A stretch of DNA of 64,000 nucleotides from Clostridiales bacterium UBA1316. Its GTDB lineage: Bacteria > Bacillota > Clostridia > Oscillospirales > Oscillospiraceae. The notes beneath the pieces were generated by a model. The model was given only the letters and a program-made list of their open reading frames with translations. It was not told where the DNA came from and did no database searches. A program made the position numbers and the translations under genes. The first letter of the stretch is position 1. The number at the start of each line of letters is the position of its first letter. The stretch covers positions 1-64,000 of the forward strand of contig DBTM01000049.1 of the NCBI GenBank assembly GCA_002307055.1, read 5' to 3'. Shown here in pieces: positions 9,072-17,646 of this stretch.

Positions 9072-9225
9072 TATTAAATATATTTCGTCCGCGAAACATG
9101 ATATTGTGCCTTTGGGAATTACGCTGCCGGAGTGCTGTAAAAAATGTTGAGAAAAGCTGTACTTACAAGCATTTTGACACGATAATAATACTGAAGATGA
9201 ATCTTTGGAGAGATGGTGAATTCAT

Positions 9226-10929
9226 TTGAACCTGCCGAAAAGAAAAATGCGGCTGGGCGACATACTCAAAGCGCAGGGGATTGTCACTGATAAGCAGCTT
9301 GAAGCCACTATAGCGATTCAGCAGAAAACGAAGCAGCGCATCGGGGATATCCTGATTGAAACAGGTATAACAACTGAATCACAGATAACGAATGCGCTCC
9401 ATTCCCAGCTTGGCATCGAGCTGATTGAGCTCAGAGGCATAAAAATCCCGCCGGAGGTCATCGGGCTGGTCAATGGCTCCATTCTGCGCAAGCATAAGGT
9501 TTTGCCTGTCGGATTCGACGAAAAAGATTCAAATGCGCTGATCCTTGCTATGGCTGACCCGCTGGACATGGTGGCCCAGGACGATATCGCCATCATCACC
9601 AACCGCAGGATCGAGCCGCGGGTTGCGACAGTCGGCGCAATCAACTCTGTGCTTGACCGATATTTCGGCAATGAAGAGGCAATGACTGCCGCTGAGCAGT
9701 ACACAAAAGAAAGAGAACAGCAGCTGCAGCTCCTGGAAGAGGCATCTTTGCAGGCAGAGCTTGAACTCAACTCGGCACCTATTGTCCAACTCGTTAAGAC
9801 GATGATCGAGCAGGCGGTTCGCCAGAGAGCAAGCGATATTCATATTGAAGCGCTTGAGAAAAAAGTACGTATCCGGTTCCGTATAGACGGTGATCTGGTT
9901 GAAAAAATGATGTATGACGCTGCCTTGCTCGCAGCCATCGTCACAAGGATAAAAATACTCGGACGTATGGATATCTCCGAAAAGAGGAAACCGCAGGACG
10001 GGCGCATTACGATCTCTGTGGATCATGCCGAATATGATGTCCGTGTCTCTGTTCTGCCGACATCCTACGGCGAGAAAGTTGTCATGCGTATCGCATCGGC
10101 GACAGGTTTAACAAAAGAAAAATCGGAGCTCGGCTTCAAAAGCTGGGAACTGCAGAGATTTGACCATATACTCTCCAACCCAAATGGGATGATCCTTGTC
10201 ACAGGTCCGACCGGGAGCGGGAAATCAACAACGCTTTATACGGCGCTCAGCGAGCTGAACAGTGAGGAGGTTAATATCATCACTGTTGAGGACCCTGTTG
10301 AAGCCAATATACCGGGTATCAACCAGGTTCAGGTTAATACGAAGGCTGAAATGACTTTTGCCAACGCCCTGCGCGCTATCCTCCGCCAGGACCCGGATAT
10401 CATCATGATCGGAGAAATTCGAGACTATGAGACGGCATCCATCGCCGTGCAGGCGTCAATTACAGGCCACCTTGTTGTCTCTACGCTCCATACAAACAGC
10501 TCGGCTGCTACGGTGACGCGCCTTATCGATATGGGTGTTGAATCCTTCCTGCTGGCGGATTCTCTCGTTGGTGTTATCGCGCAAAGGCTTGTCCGCCGCT
10601 TGTGTACCTCCTGCCGAAAAAAGCGTCCGGCAACGGATCAGGAGAAAGCGCTGCTGGGCGTCGAGCGTGATCGTGAGCTGATGATATACACGCCCGGCGG
10701 CTGCCACCTCTGCGGTGAGACTGGCTATTATGGGCGTATCGGTGTTTACGAGATCATGGAAATCACACCTGCCCTCAAGCGGATAATTGCCGCCAAGGGA
10801 ACGACTGAGCAGATCAAAGAACAGGCGATCCAAGACGGCATGCATACGCTTCGCATGTCCGCCTCGGAATATGTCATGGATGGGACAACATCGCTGAATG
10901 AAATGGTCAAGGTCTCATTCGAAGTTTAA
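9226..10929 (+). CDS. pilB: Type IV pilus extension ATPase PilB
   Basis: This 567-aa GspE/PilB family ATPase powers pilus extension at the cytoplasmic face. The N-terminal domain is MshEN-type with two 24-residue motifs (R9-Q32, R38-Q61; RLGDIL..L..Q and RIGDIL..I..Q), the known c-di-GMP binding pattern of MshE and some PilB proteins. The C-terminal motor has Walker A GPTGSGKST near residue 326, Asp box and Walker B in RQDPDIIMIGEIRD, His box TGHLVVSTLHT and the tetracysteine zinc site CTSCR/CHLCG. The start is a TTG with GGAGAG 13 nt upstream; Met8 is the alternative. Confidence 0.96.
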   Translation: MNLPKRKMRLGDILKAQGIVTDKQLEATIAIQQKTKQRIGDILIETGITTESQITNALHSQLGIELIELRGIKIPPEVIGLVNGSILRKHKVLPVGFDEKDSNALILAMADPLDMVAQDDIAIITNRRIEPRVATVGAINSVLDRYFGNEEAMTAAEQYTKEREQQLQLLEEASLQAELELNSAPIVQLVKTMIEQAVRQRASDIHIEALEKKVRIRFRIDGDLVEKMMYDAALLAAIVTRIKILGRMDISEKRKPQDGRITISVDHAEYDVRVSVLPTSYGEKVVMRIASATGLTKEKSELGFKSWELQRFDHILSNPNGMILVTGPTGSGKSTTLYTALSELNSEEVNIITVEDPVEANIPGINQVQVNTKAEMTFANALRAILRQDPDIIMIGEIRDYETASIAVQASITGHLVVSTLHTNSSAATVTRLIDMGVESFLLADSLVGVIAQRLVRRLCTSCRKKRPATDQEKALLGVERDRELMIYTPGGCHLCGETGYYGRIGVYEIMEITPALKRIIAAKGTTEQIKEQAIQDGMHTLRMSASEYVMDGTTSLNEMVKVSFEV

Positions 10930-11014
10930 TACATTAAGCTGCCGGCGGTATGAATTTTCACCTTCGCAGAGAATTGAAATATTTGCACGCCCTTGCGGCG
11001 TATGTGAGGTTTAA

Positions 11015-12070
11015 ATGGAAGCAATCGACGATATATTAAAAAAAGCCATGGATCGAAACGCCTCCGACATCCATTTTACTGTCGGAGTCGCGCCTGTCGG
11101 CAGAATTGACGGTGCTCTCGTATCTCTGGGAGGAGACGCGTTAAAACCAGCTGATACACGAGAGCTCGCCAACAGCCTGCTCAACGAGAAATACAAGGCG
11201 CAGCTTGAGCAGAAAGGCGAGGTGGATCTTGCCTACAGCATTGCCAATCTCGGGCGGTTCCGTGTCAATGTCTATATGCAAAGAGGCAGTGTTGCCATTG
11301 CGGTGCGTGTTTTGAACTTTGAAATACCAAGCCCGGAAAAGCTCGGTATACCTGAAAGTGTTGTCGACATTGTCAAAAAGCAGAGAGGTCTCGTGCTTGT
11401 CACCGGCCCGACAGGAAGCGGCAAATCGACGACGCTGGCGTCGCTGGTCAATGTCTTGAACGAAAACTATCCGTATCATATCATCACGCTTGAAGACCCT
11501 GTCGAATATCTTCACAGGCATAAAAAAGGAATGGTCAACCAGCGCGAAATGGGTACGGATTCGGATAATTATGCAAGCGCTCTGCGTGCGGCTATGCGCG
11601 AGGACCCCGATGTTATACTTGTCGGGGAAATGCGCGATCTGGAGACAATTTCTATTGCCATAACGGCAGCTGAAACAGGTCATCTCGTGTTTTCAACGTT
11701 GCATACCATCGGTGCCGCCAGTACGATTGACCGTATCATAGACGTTTTTCCGCCGTATCAGCAGCAGCAGATCCGTACACAGCTGGCCGAGGTCCTCGTC
11801 TGCGTCGTCTCGCAGCAGCTTATCGCCAAGCAGACAGGAAAGGGACGCTGTGCCGCTTTCGAAGTGATGCACATCAACCCCGCTATACGGAATCTGATCC
11901 GGGAATCGAAAACATTCCAGATAACCTCTGTCATGCAGACAAATAAAAAGTCCGGTATGCAGACGATGGACGACTGTATTTATGATCTTTACGCCAGAAA
12001 CATCATTGCCGGTACGGAAGCAATGCGTTATGCCCAGGATGTCGCATATATCAGCAAACGTATAATATAG
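11015..12070 (+). CDS. pilT: Type IV pilus retraction ATPase PilT
   Basis: This 351-aa hexameric ATPase depolymerises pili and drives twitching. Walker A GPTGSGKST lies near residue 131; the Asp box and Walker B are in REDPDVILVGEMRD; His box TGHLVFSTLHT; and the PilT-specific AIRNLIRE motif near the C-terminus separates it from PilB. Length is canonical. It sits 85 bp after pilB and before pilC in one transcript. A small GC-rich hairpin (12101-12125) lies between it and pilC. Confidence 0.97.
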   Translation: MEAIDDILKKAMDRNASDIHFTVGVAPVGRIDGALVSLGGDALKPADTRELANSLLNEKYKAQLEQKGEVDLAYSIANLGRFRVNVYMQRGSVAIAVRVLNFEIPSPEKLGIPESVVDIVKKQRGLVLVTGPTGSGKSTTLASLVNVLNENYPYHIITLEDPVEYLHRHKKGMVNQREMGTDSDNYASALRAAMREDPDVILVGEMRDLETISIAITAAETGHLVFSTLHTIGAASTIDRIIDVFPPYQQQQIRTQLAEVLVCVVSQQLIAKQTGKGRCAAFEVMHINPAIRNLIRESKTFQITSVMQTNKKSGMQTMDDCIYDLYARNIIAGTEAMRYAQDVAYISKRII

Positions 12071-12100
12071 AGATAAAAACGAACGTAAGATAAGGAAAGT

Positions 12101-12125
12101 AGGGGGCGCATTGACAAGCGCCCCT
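12101..12125 (+). other. Hairpin between pilT and pilC
   Basis: AGGGG(G)CGC and GCGCCCCT form a stem of about 8 bp with one bulge and no T run. It may stabilise or partly attenuate the transcript. It lies 6 nt before the GAGGAGG ribosome site of pilC. Confidence 0.4.
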
Positions 12126-12144
12126 CAGCTGAGGAGGCGAGACA

Positions 12145-13359
12145 TTGGCAGCTTTTAATTATACGGCAATCGACAGTACCGGCAAGGACCGCAAAGGTTC
12201 GGTTGAGGCTGAAAACAAGGAAAAAGCCAGAGACATGATAAAAGCCGAAGGCCTGGTAGTGCTCACCGTCGGTGAACAAAGCTTGATGACAAGAGATTTG
12301 AGCTTCAATATCGGCGGAAAACCGAAAGCGCGTGAATTGAGTATATTCTGCCGCCAGTTTGTGAGTATTGTCGGCGCCGGCGTCACAATCATCGATGCGA
12401 TGGAGATGCTGGCCGAACAGACGGAAAATAAGGTTTTGAAGAAAGCGATTATGGATGCGAAAATCGCTGTCGAAAAGGGAGAATCGCTGGCTGATGCCAT
12501 GCGGGTCAATAAGAAGGTTTTTACTGATATCTTCATTACCATGGTTGAAGCCGGGGAGGCCTCGGGCAGCCTGGAAATTTCCTTCTCGAGAATGGCGGAT
12601 CAGTTTGAAAAAGACGCCCGGCTGAAAGCGCTGGCAAAAAAAGCGTCGATATATCCAACTGTCGTCGCCATCGTCGCCATCGCCGTCGTCATCGGAATGC
12701 TGACTTTTGTCATCCCGACGTTCCAGTCGATGTTCGACGACCTCGGCACGAAGCTCCCGGCAATTACGCTTTTTGTTATTGCGTTAAGCAAGTTTATGCA
12801 GCACTTCTGGTATATCGTTCTTATTGCGATTGGCGGGCTTGTGATTTTAACGAAGTATTTCAGGACAACCGATGTCGGCATGCATTTTTTCGGCAGGCTT
12901 TCCTTGAAGATTCCTCTCTTCGGGAAATTGACGGTTAAAACAGCGTCGTCCCGTCTAGCCCGAACGCTCTCAACGCTATTAGCAGCCGGCCTGCCGCTGA
13001 TTGAAGCACTCGATATAACGGCGAATGTCATGACGAACGTATATTTCAAAGAAGCACTCTTGGCGGCTAAAGAGGATGTCACCATGGGCACGACGCTGTC
13101 CGAACCGCTTATACGCGGAAAGCTGTTCCCGCCGCTCGTCTGCCATATGCTGAAGATCGGCGAGGAATCCGGTAATATTGAGGCGATGCTCGACAAACTG
13201 GCGGATTATTACGACGATGAGGTGGAGGTCGCCACGCAATCTTTGATGGCGGCATTGGAACCGGCGATTATTGTTTTTTTGGCTGTCATAATTGGGACGA
13301 TTATCATTTCGATTCTCGCGCCGATGGCTCAGATGTACAGCGGCTTGGAAAATATATAA
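12145..13359 (+). CDS. pilC: Type IV pilus inner-membrane platform protein PilC
   Basis: This 404-aa GspF/PilC family polytopic protein is the platform on which PilB and PilT act. Two GspF domains are visible: one begins FCRQFVSIVGAGVTIIDAME, the other ASSRLARTLSTLLAAGLPLI with KIGEESGNIEAMLDKLADYY. Three main hydrophobic segments lie near residues 170-195, 215-235 and 375-395. The start is a TTG behind GAGGAGG (12131-12137). It is followed by 530 bp of regulatory DNA, so pilBTC and pilA onward are at least partly separate units. Confidence 0.96.
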   Translation: MAAFNYTAIDSTGKDRKGSVEAENKEKARDMIKAEGLVVLTVGEQSLMTRDLSFNIGGKPKARELSIFCRQFVSIVGAGVTIIDAMEMLAEQTENKVLKKAIMDAKIAVEKGESLADAMRVNKKVFTDIFITMVEAGEASGSLEISFSRMADQFEKDARLKALAKKASIYPTVVAIVAIAVVIGMLTFVIPTFQSMFDDLGTKLPAITLFVIALSKFMQHFWYIVLIAIGGLVILTKYFRTTDVGMHFFGRLSLKIPLFGKLTVKTASSRLARTLSTLLAAGLPLIEALDITANVMTNVYFKEALLAAKEDVTMGTTLSEPLIRGKLFPPLVCHMLKIGEESGNIEAMLDKLADYYDDEVEVATQSLMAALEPAIIVFLAVIIGTIIISILAPMAQMYSGLENI

Positions 13360-13490
13360 ATACTGATACCCATTTATTATCTATCCTGCGTGTTTTTGCT
13401 GGATGTTGGTTAAAAAACCGATATATTGCATAAAATTTACAAGACAAATGATAAAAAATGACGAATTGTGAGAAAAAATGAGAAAAGCGC

Positions 13491-13519
13491 TTGACATACA
13501 TAAACTGAAGTGATATTGT
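13491..13519 (+). promoter_or_regulatory. Sigma-A promoter of the pilA transcript
   Basis: TTGACA and TATTGT are separated by 17 bp. The predicted start near 13526 lies just upstream of the riboswitch. Confidence 0.7.
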
Positions 13520-13539
13520 CATGGTGACGAAGCACCAAT

Positions 13540-13662
13540 TGAATCAATCGATAATAGCAAACCTGCCGAAAGGCAGGGACGCAAAGCTCAGGGTCTAAGG
13601 CAAAACGTTAATCACTAATGTGTTTAGCGCGGCGCTATGACTGCCAGTTGCCGAAGTTGAAG
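13540..13662 (+). promoter_or_regulatory. c-di-GMP-I (GEMM) riboswitch controlling pilA
   Basis: The conserved core is present: AGCAAACC, a short stem with GAAA tetraloop (CTGCCGAAAGGCAG), GGGACGCAAAGC, GGGTCTAAGG and the 3' element ACTGCCAGTTGCCGAAG. This is the class I cyclic-di-GMP aptamer. An intrinsic terminator follows about 13 nt later, so regulation is probably by transcription attenuation of the pilin and downstream pilus genes. Segment 13598-13605 (AGGCAAAA) can pair with 13671-13678 at the base of the terminator and could act as antiterminator. The ON or OFF sense cannot be decided by eye. Confidence 0.93.
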
Positions 13663-13674
13663 GGTACGCATTTT

Positions 13675-13712
13675 GCCTCCTTTCCGAAATTTCGGTAAAG
13701 GAGGTTTTTTAT
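13675..13712 (+). terminator. Riboswitch terminator upstream of pilA
   Basis: A stem CCTCCTTT(A)CCGAA with one bulged base is followed by T6. It lies between the c-di-GMP aptamer and pilA, about 180 nt before the start codon. Confidence 0.85.
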
Positions 13713-13889
13713 TGCGGAAAAACAAAAACAAAGAGTGCCACACAAGGCGAATGGTCACAACACGCATTTCAGCCTCAGCGCTAAATGACGGCGGAACTTT
13801 GGGGGTCCCCGCTTCATTTAGAACAAAAAGTACCGATAAATATAGTGCCGTCGTTCAGGCACACATTAATGAAAGAGGGTAAATTTAAA

Positions 13890-14333
13890 ATGATGCAAGT
13901 ACTTAACAAGAAACATAAACTCATCGGCAACAAAGGCTTTTCGCTTATCGAACTCATCATTGTCATCGCCATCATGGCCGTCCTCATGGCAATCCTAGCG
14001 CCGCAGCTTTTAAAGTATGTTGAAAAATCAAGAGTTCAGGCAGACAATACAGCAGCTTCGGAAATTGTCAGCGCAGTTAGAGTAGCCCTAACAGATGAGG
14101 ACACAGTTGAGGCATTAAGCGCTACTCAAACAGTAATTTGGAGTGGCCCAAATCATAATATAACGGTATCTGGTGGTGCTACAGCGCTCATATCAGATCA
14201 GTTGACAGCTACATTAGGTGATATTACTGATTTCCATGTAAAATCAAAAGCACATCTAACACAGTCATATACCATAACAATAAATGTTGTGGCTGGAGTC
14301 GCTTCGGTAATACTTCCTGCGGATTGGGCTTAA
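13890..14333 (+). CDS. pilA: Major type IV pilin PilA
   Basis: This 147-aa type IV prepilin has a short basic leader ending in GNKG, cleaved before FSLIELIIVIAIMAVL with Glu5 of the mature protein present. The hydrophobic helix is followed by a small, rather neutral globular domain of about 95 residues without cysteines. The ATG at 13890 follows GAAAGAGGG; an ORF reading from 13785 lacks a suitable ribosome site. Its position behind the c-di-GMP riboswitch and its small size make it the likely major pilin. pilD follows after 66 bp. Confidence 0.93.
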   Translation: MMQVLNKKHKLIGNKGFSLIELIIVIAIMAVLMAILAPQLLKYVEKSRVQADNTAASEIVSAVRVALTDEDTVEALSATQTVIWSGPNHNITVSGGATALISDQLTATLGDITDFHVKSKAHLTQSYTITINVVAGVASVILPADWA

Positions 14334-14399
14334 TTCTGCTAGCAATTTGCAGATAGAATGCGACTTTACACACCCAGCACATCGAAAGGACGCCGGACA

Positions 14400-15164
14400 A
14401 TGCTAGCTCTAACGGTACTGACATACATCTTTATCGCTCTGTTTGGAATGATGATCGGCAGCTTCTTAAATGTCTGCATCATCAGGATTCCCGAGGGAGA
14501 AAGCATTGTCACGACGCCTTCGCACTGCATGAAATGCGGCAAAAAAATAAAATGGTATGAACTTGTCCCTGTGTTCAGCTGGTTATTACTCCGGGGCCGC
14601 TGCTCCGGATGCAAAAGTCCGATATCCGCTCAATACCCCCTTATTGAAGCGGCGACCGGCATCCTGTACACTTCAATCTATTATCGATTCGGATACTCTG
14701 TCGAAACACTCATCTATTGTTCTATGACCTCAGCGCTGCTCGCGCTGAGTGTCATAGACTTTAGGACCTTTGAAATTCCTTCCGGCTTTAATATTTTCCT
14801 CTTAATTGTCGGCGCGGCGCGCGTCGTAACCGATTTGGACAACTGGTTGGTTTACCTGATCGGCTTTTGCGCCGTCAGCATATTCCTCCTTCTTGTTTTT
14901 TTTATCAGCCGCGGAAGAGGCATCGGCGGCGGCGATATCAAACTCATGGCTGTCTGTGGGCTTATCCTTGGCTGGAAACTGATTATCGCGGCGTTTATTA
15001 TAGGCTGTGTCCTGGGTTCGGTCATACATCTCATCCGAATGGCCGTTACAAAGGAAGGCTCGGTTTTGGCTCTCGGGCCGTATCTGTCCATCGGTGTATT
15101 TATTGCCGCCATGTGGGGCGGGCCGATACTCAGCGCGTATCTGGGGCTTTTTTCAATCGTGTAA
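14400..15164 (+). CDS. pilD: Prepilin peptidase PilD
   Basis: This 254-aa A24 aspartic peptidase cleaves and N-methylates prepilins. It has the N-terminal GSFLNVCIIRIP, the cytoplasmic zinc-type domain with CMKCGKK and CSGCKSP, and the two catalytic Asp motifs SVIDFRTFEIP and GGGDIKLMA. About eight membrane helices are predicted. GAAAGGA at 14383-14389 supports the ATG at 14400 rather than 14358. It processes PilA and the other prepilins of this locus. Confidence 0.95.
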   Translation: MLALTVLTYIFIALFGMMIGSFLNVCIIRIPEGESIVTTPSHCMKCGKKIKWYELVPVFSWLLLRGRCSGCKSPISAQYPLIEAATGILYTSIYYRFGYSVETLIYCSMTSALLALSVIDFRTFEIPSGFNIFLLIVGAARVVTDLDNWLVYLIGFCAVSIFLLLVFFISRGRGIGGGDIKLMAVCGLILGWKLIIAAFIIGCVLGSVIHLIRMAVTKEGSVLALGPYLSIGVFIAAMWGGPILSAYLGLFSIV

Positions 15165-15248
15165 ATCCAAGGGAATTCATCCTTTTAATTATATAATCAT
15201 AATTCAGAGATTCTACATTGTTTATACAAATGGGAGTGTGCTGCGGCG

Positions 15249-16934
15249 ATGGCAAATAAAGTACTGGGAATCGAGATCGGTGAACGCCTCATTAAGGTCT
15301 GCGAAATCAATGCGGGGCCGGGTGTCAAAAAGGTGAGCGGCTGCGTCATGTTTCAAACACCGCCGGGCGCCGTTGTTGACGGTGAAATTAAAGACCCTGA
15401 AGGTATTGTGTCGGTCTTGAAGGAAAACCTGCAAAAAAGCGGTCTGAAGAATAAAAAGGTCATCTTTACTATTTCTTCGGGACGGATTGCCATTCGCGAA
15501 GTAACGATTCCGCCTGTCAAAGAGAGCAGAATCAAGGCCATCGTTGAAGCCAGCGCCGCCGACTATTTTCCGGTCGATATGAGCAGATATCACATTACAT
15601 ACACGCTGCAGGAGAGAAAGACCTCCGGTGAAGACGCAGGGAACAGGCTGCTTGTCATGGCGGCGCCGCTGCTCATCCTGGATGGGTATTTCAATCTGGC
15701 AACGCTGATGGGCTTCACAGTGCAGGCGATTGACTACAGCGGTAACAGCCAGTTCCGCTTATTGGAGACGATGCACAACGAAGGCGTCACAATGTACGTG
15801 GACATCAATGGCGCTTACTCGATAACAACAGTCCTGAAGAAAAACAAGCTCCTTATGCAAAGGACCTTCCCTAGCGGTGTGGACGATTACATTCTGGCCT
15901 ATATGAATGGTTTGGGAAAAGATGAAAGTGATTATCTTTCAACGCTTCAGGAAATAAACGCGATGCCCGCTCAGCCTGCAAACGACGCATCAGCGGCAGA
16001 TGGCGAGGCAAATGAATACCTGTCACGCCTTGTCGGAAATATTTCACGCATCGCGGATTACTATAATTCATCCAACTGGGAAACGCCGATTGAACGGCTT
16101 GTTTTAACCGGTATCGGAGCATCGGTCGCCGGACTCAAGGATGCGATTGCCGAATCGACAGGGCTGGCTGTTGCGTTCATGTTAAAGCTCGATAAGGTTT
16201 CGGCGCCAAGCAATCTGGAGAGTGTACTGCCTTTATTCATTTCTTGTCTGGGCTGCTCCAACGATCCGGTAGATTTTATTCCGGAGAAGTATTCAAAGGC
16301 AAAGAAAAAAGAGGCAAATAAGAAGAAAGAATCCTTATCTTTCGGCGTCACTGTTTTAGTTATCGGTATTGTGGGTGCCGCGGCGCTTTCCGCTTCCGCT
16401 TTCTTCAGCTATATATCCGCTCAGGATGAAAAGCAAAAAATCGAAAAGCAGGTAGCAGAGCTCGCCTATTCCGAAACAGTCTATAATAACGCTCTTGCGT
16501 ATAATAAATTTAAAGACGATGTGTCGGTGCTTGAAAAAGCGATCAAATCCCCGAATGACGATTTGCGGCAGTTTATTGATGAGCTGGAGAAAAAAATGCC
16601 TTCAGAAATCAATATCCTGTCGGCGAACTGCACCAAGACAGGGATCAACATGAATATAACCGTCCAGTCGAAGACGGCGGCGGCTAAGACGATCCAGCAG
16701 CTGCGTTCATTTGATTCAATCAGCGATATAGTCGTCGGACAGATTTCGGAGCTCGTTGATGAGAGCGGTAATAGATCAGTTTCTTTCTCGGTTGGCTGTA
16801 CATACAGTTATGTGCCTTTTGCTCTCCCATCGCCGTCGCCGGCCGCCGCCAGTCCAGCTCCCAGTGCGAATCCTGCCGCCAGTCCGACAGATGAAGCGAC
16901 CGCGCAGGTATCCGGCAATGCGAAAAAAGGTTAG
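15249..16934 (+). CDS. PilM-PilN fusion protein
   Basis: This 561-aa protein has about residues 1-345 as PilM, an FtsA/actin-like ATPase: LGIEIGERLIKVCEI phosphate-1-type start, VDINGAYS, and VLTGIGASVAGL near the end. After a Lys-rich linker (KAKKKEANKKKE), a single membrane helix (about residues 365-390) starts a PilN-like part with coiled coil (QDEKQKIEKQVAELAY) and a ferredoxin-like periplasmic-type domain. The C-terminus is a Pro/Ala/Ser-rich tail (about residues 525-561). PilM and PilN are normally separate partners; here they are one chain. pilO follows after 12 bp. Confidence 0.92.
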   Translation: MANKVLGIEIGERLIKVCEINAGPGVKKVSGCVMFQTPPGAVVDGEIKDPEGIVSVLKENLQKSGLKNKKVIFTISSGRIAIREVTIPPVKESRIKAIVEASAADYFPVDMSRYHITYTLQERKTSGEDAGNRLLVMAAPLLILDGYFNLATLMGFTVQAIDYSGNSQFRLLETMHNEGVTMYVDINGAYSITTVLKKNKLLMQRTFPSGVDDYILAYMNGLGKDESDYLSTLQEINAMPAQPANDASAADGEANEYLSRLVGNISRIADYYNSSNWETPIERLVLTGIGASVAGLKDAIAESTGLAVAFMLKLDKVSAPSNLESVLPLFISCLGCSNDPVDFIPEKYSKAKKKEANKKKESLSFGVTVLVIGIVGAAALSASAFFSYISAQDEKQKIEKQVAELAYSETVYNNALAYNKFKDDVSVLEKAIKSPNDDLRQFIDELEKKMPSEINILSANCTKTGINMNITVQSKTAAAKTIQQLRSFDSISDIVVGQISELVDESGNRSVSFSVGCTYSYVPFALPSPSPAAASPAPSANPAASPTDEATAQVSGNAKKG

Positions 16935-16946
16935 GAGGGTACACAC

Positions 16947-17609
16947 ATGAGCTTATCAAAAAGAACGCTGAAATATATGCTGATGTTTTTAGGTGTGATT
17001 ATTTTTCTGGCCGGTTATTTTATGGTTTATATGGACTATTCGGATAAGACGGATGCCTTAAATACGGAGATCACGACGTTAAATGTCAAACTGGATAAAT
17101 TGAAAGAATACTCAGCTAATATTGCCCAATATAAGAGCACTATTGAAGAAGACAGGTCAGCCGTCAATGACACGCTGAGCAGATACAACAGTGTTGAAAT
17201 GCCGGAAGATTTCATCATGCTGGCGACGGACCTCGAGAATAACCTGGGACTTGACATCAGCACACTGTCCTTTACCAAGAGCCTTCCCGTTTTTACCATC
17301 ACAGGCGTTAAGGACGCGGACGATTACAATGTCCCGCTCAAAACGGCAACTCTGACAGGATATAAAATTTCGTCGACAATCGGAGGCCAGATGAGTTACA
17401 GCCAGATGAAATTGGCGCTCGATTCCATCTGTTCTCAGAAAACCGTCACAAAGCTGGATAGCTTGAGTATTAACTTTGACAGTTCCACAGGGTATATAAT
17501 GGGCAATTTTGCAATCGACAAATATTACATCACGGGTAGAGACATACAGGAGCATCAGGCTGTTATACCGTTTACGCAGCTCGGTAAAAGCGTATTAATG
17601 GGCAGCTGA
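16947..17609 (+). CDS. pilO: PilO-like type IV pilus alignment protein
   Basis: This 220-aa protein has one N-terminal membrane helix (about residues 10-28), then a coiled coil (about 32-75, TDALNTEITTLNVKLDKLKE) and a small mixed domain. This is the architecture of PilO, which pairs with PilN to connect the platform to the outside. It directly follows the PilM-PilN fusion (12 bp, AGGAGGG ribosome site). Sequence identity to Gram-negative PilO is too low to see by eye; the assignment rests on layout and context. Confidence 0.82.
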   Translation: MSLSKRTLKYMLMFLGVIIFLAGYFMVYMDYSDKTDALNTEITTLNVKLDKLKEYSANIAQYKSTIEEDRSAVNDTLSRYNSVEMPEDFIMLATDLENNLGLDISTLSFTKSLPVFTITGVKDADDYNVPLKTATLTGYKISSTIGGQMSYSQMKLALDSICSQKTVTKLDSLSINFDSSTGYIMGNFAIDKYYITGRDIQEHQAVIPFTQLGKSVLMGS

Positions 17610-17646
17610 GCAAGCGCGTCGGTTTTGCGCGGAGGGAGATGGGACA

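Larger units (their letters stand above)
8921..9225 (+). other. 305-bp intergenic region before the pilus operon
   Basis: It holds the FNT terminator, a consensus sigma-A promoter (9042-9071) and a leader of about 150 nt before pilB. The leader shows no c-di-GMP aptamer motif and no obvious terminator, unlike the pilA leader. Confidence 0.6.
13360..13889 (+). other. 530-bp regulatory region between pilC and pilA
   Basis: This region contains a sigma-A promoter, a c-di-GMP-I riboswitch, an intrinsic terminator and a second hairpin (13781-13821, CTAAATGA/TCATTTAG outer stem with a GC-rich inner stem) before the pilA ribosome site. A 69-codon frame at 13673-13882 has no ribosome site and looks spurious. 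Confidence 0.7.

Noticed and set aside
13673..13882. 69-codon frame between the riboswitch terminator and pilA
   Set aside because: It starts inside the terminator stem, lacks a ribosome site and shows no protein-like pattern.
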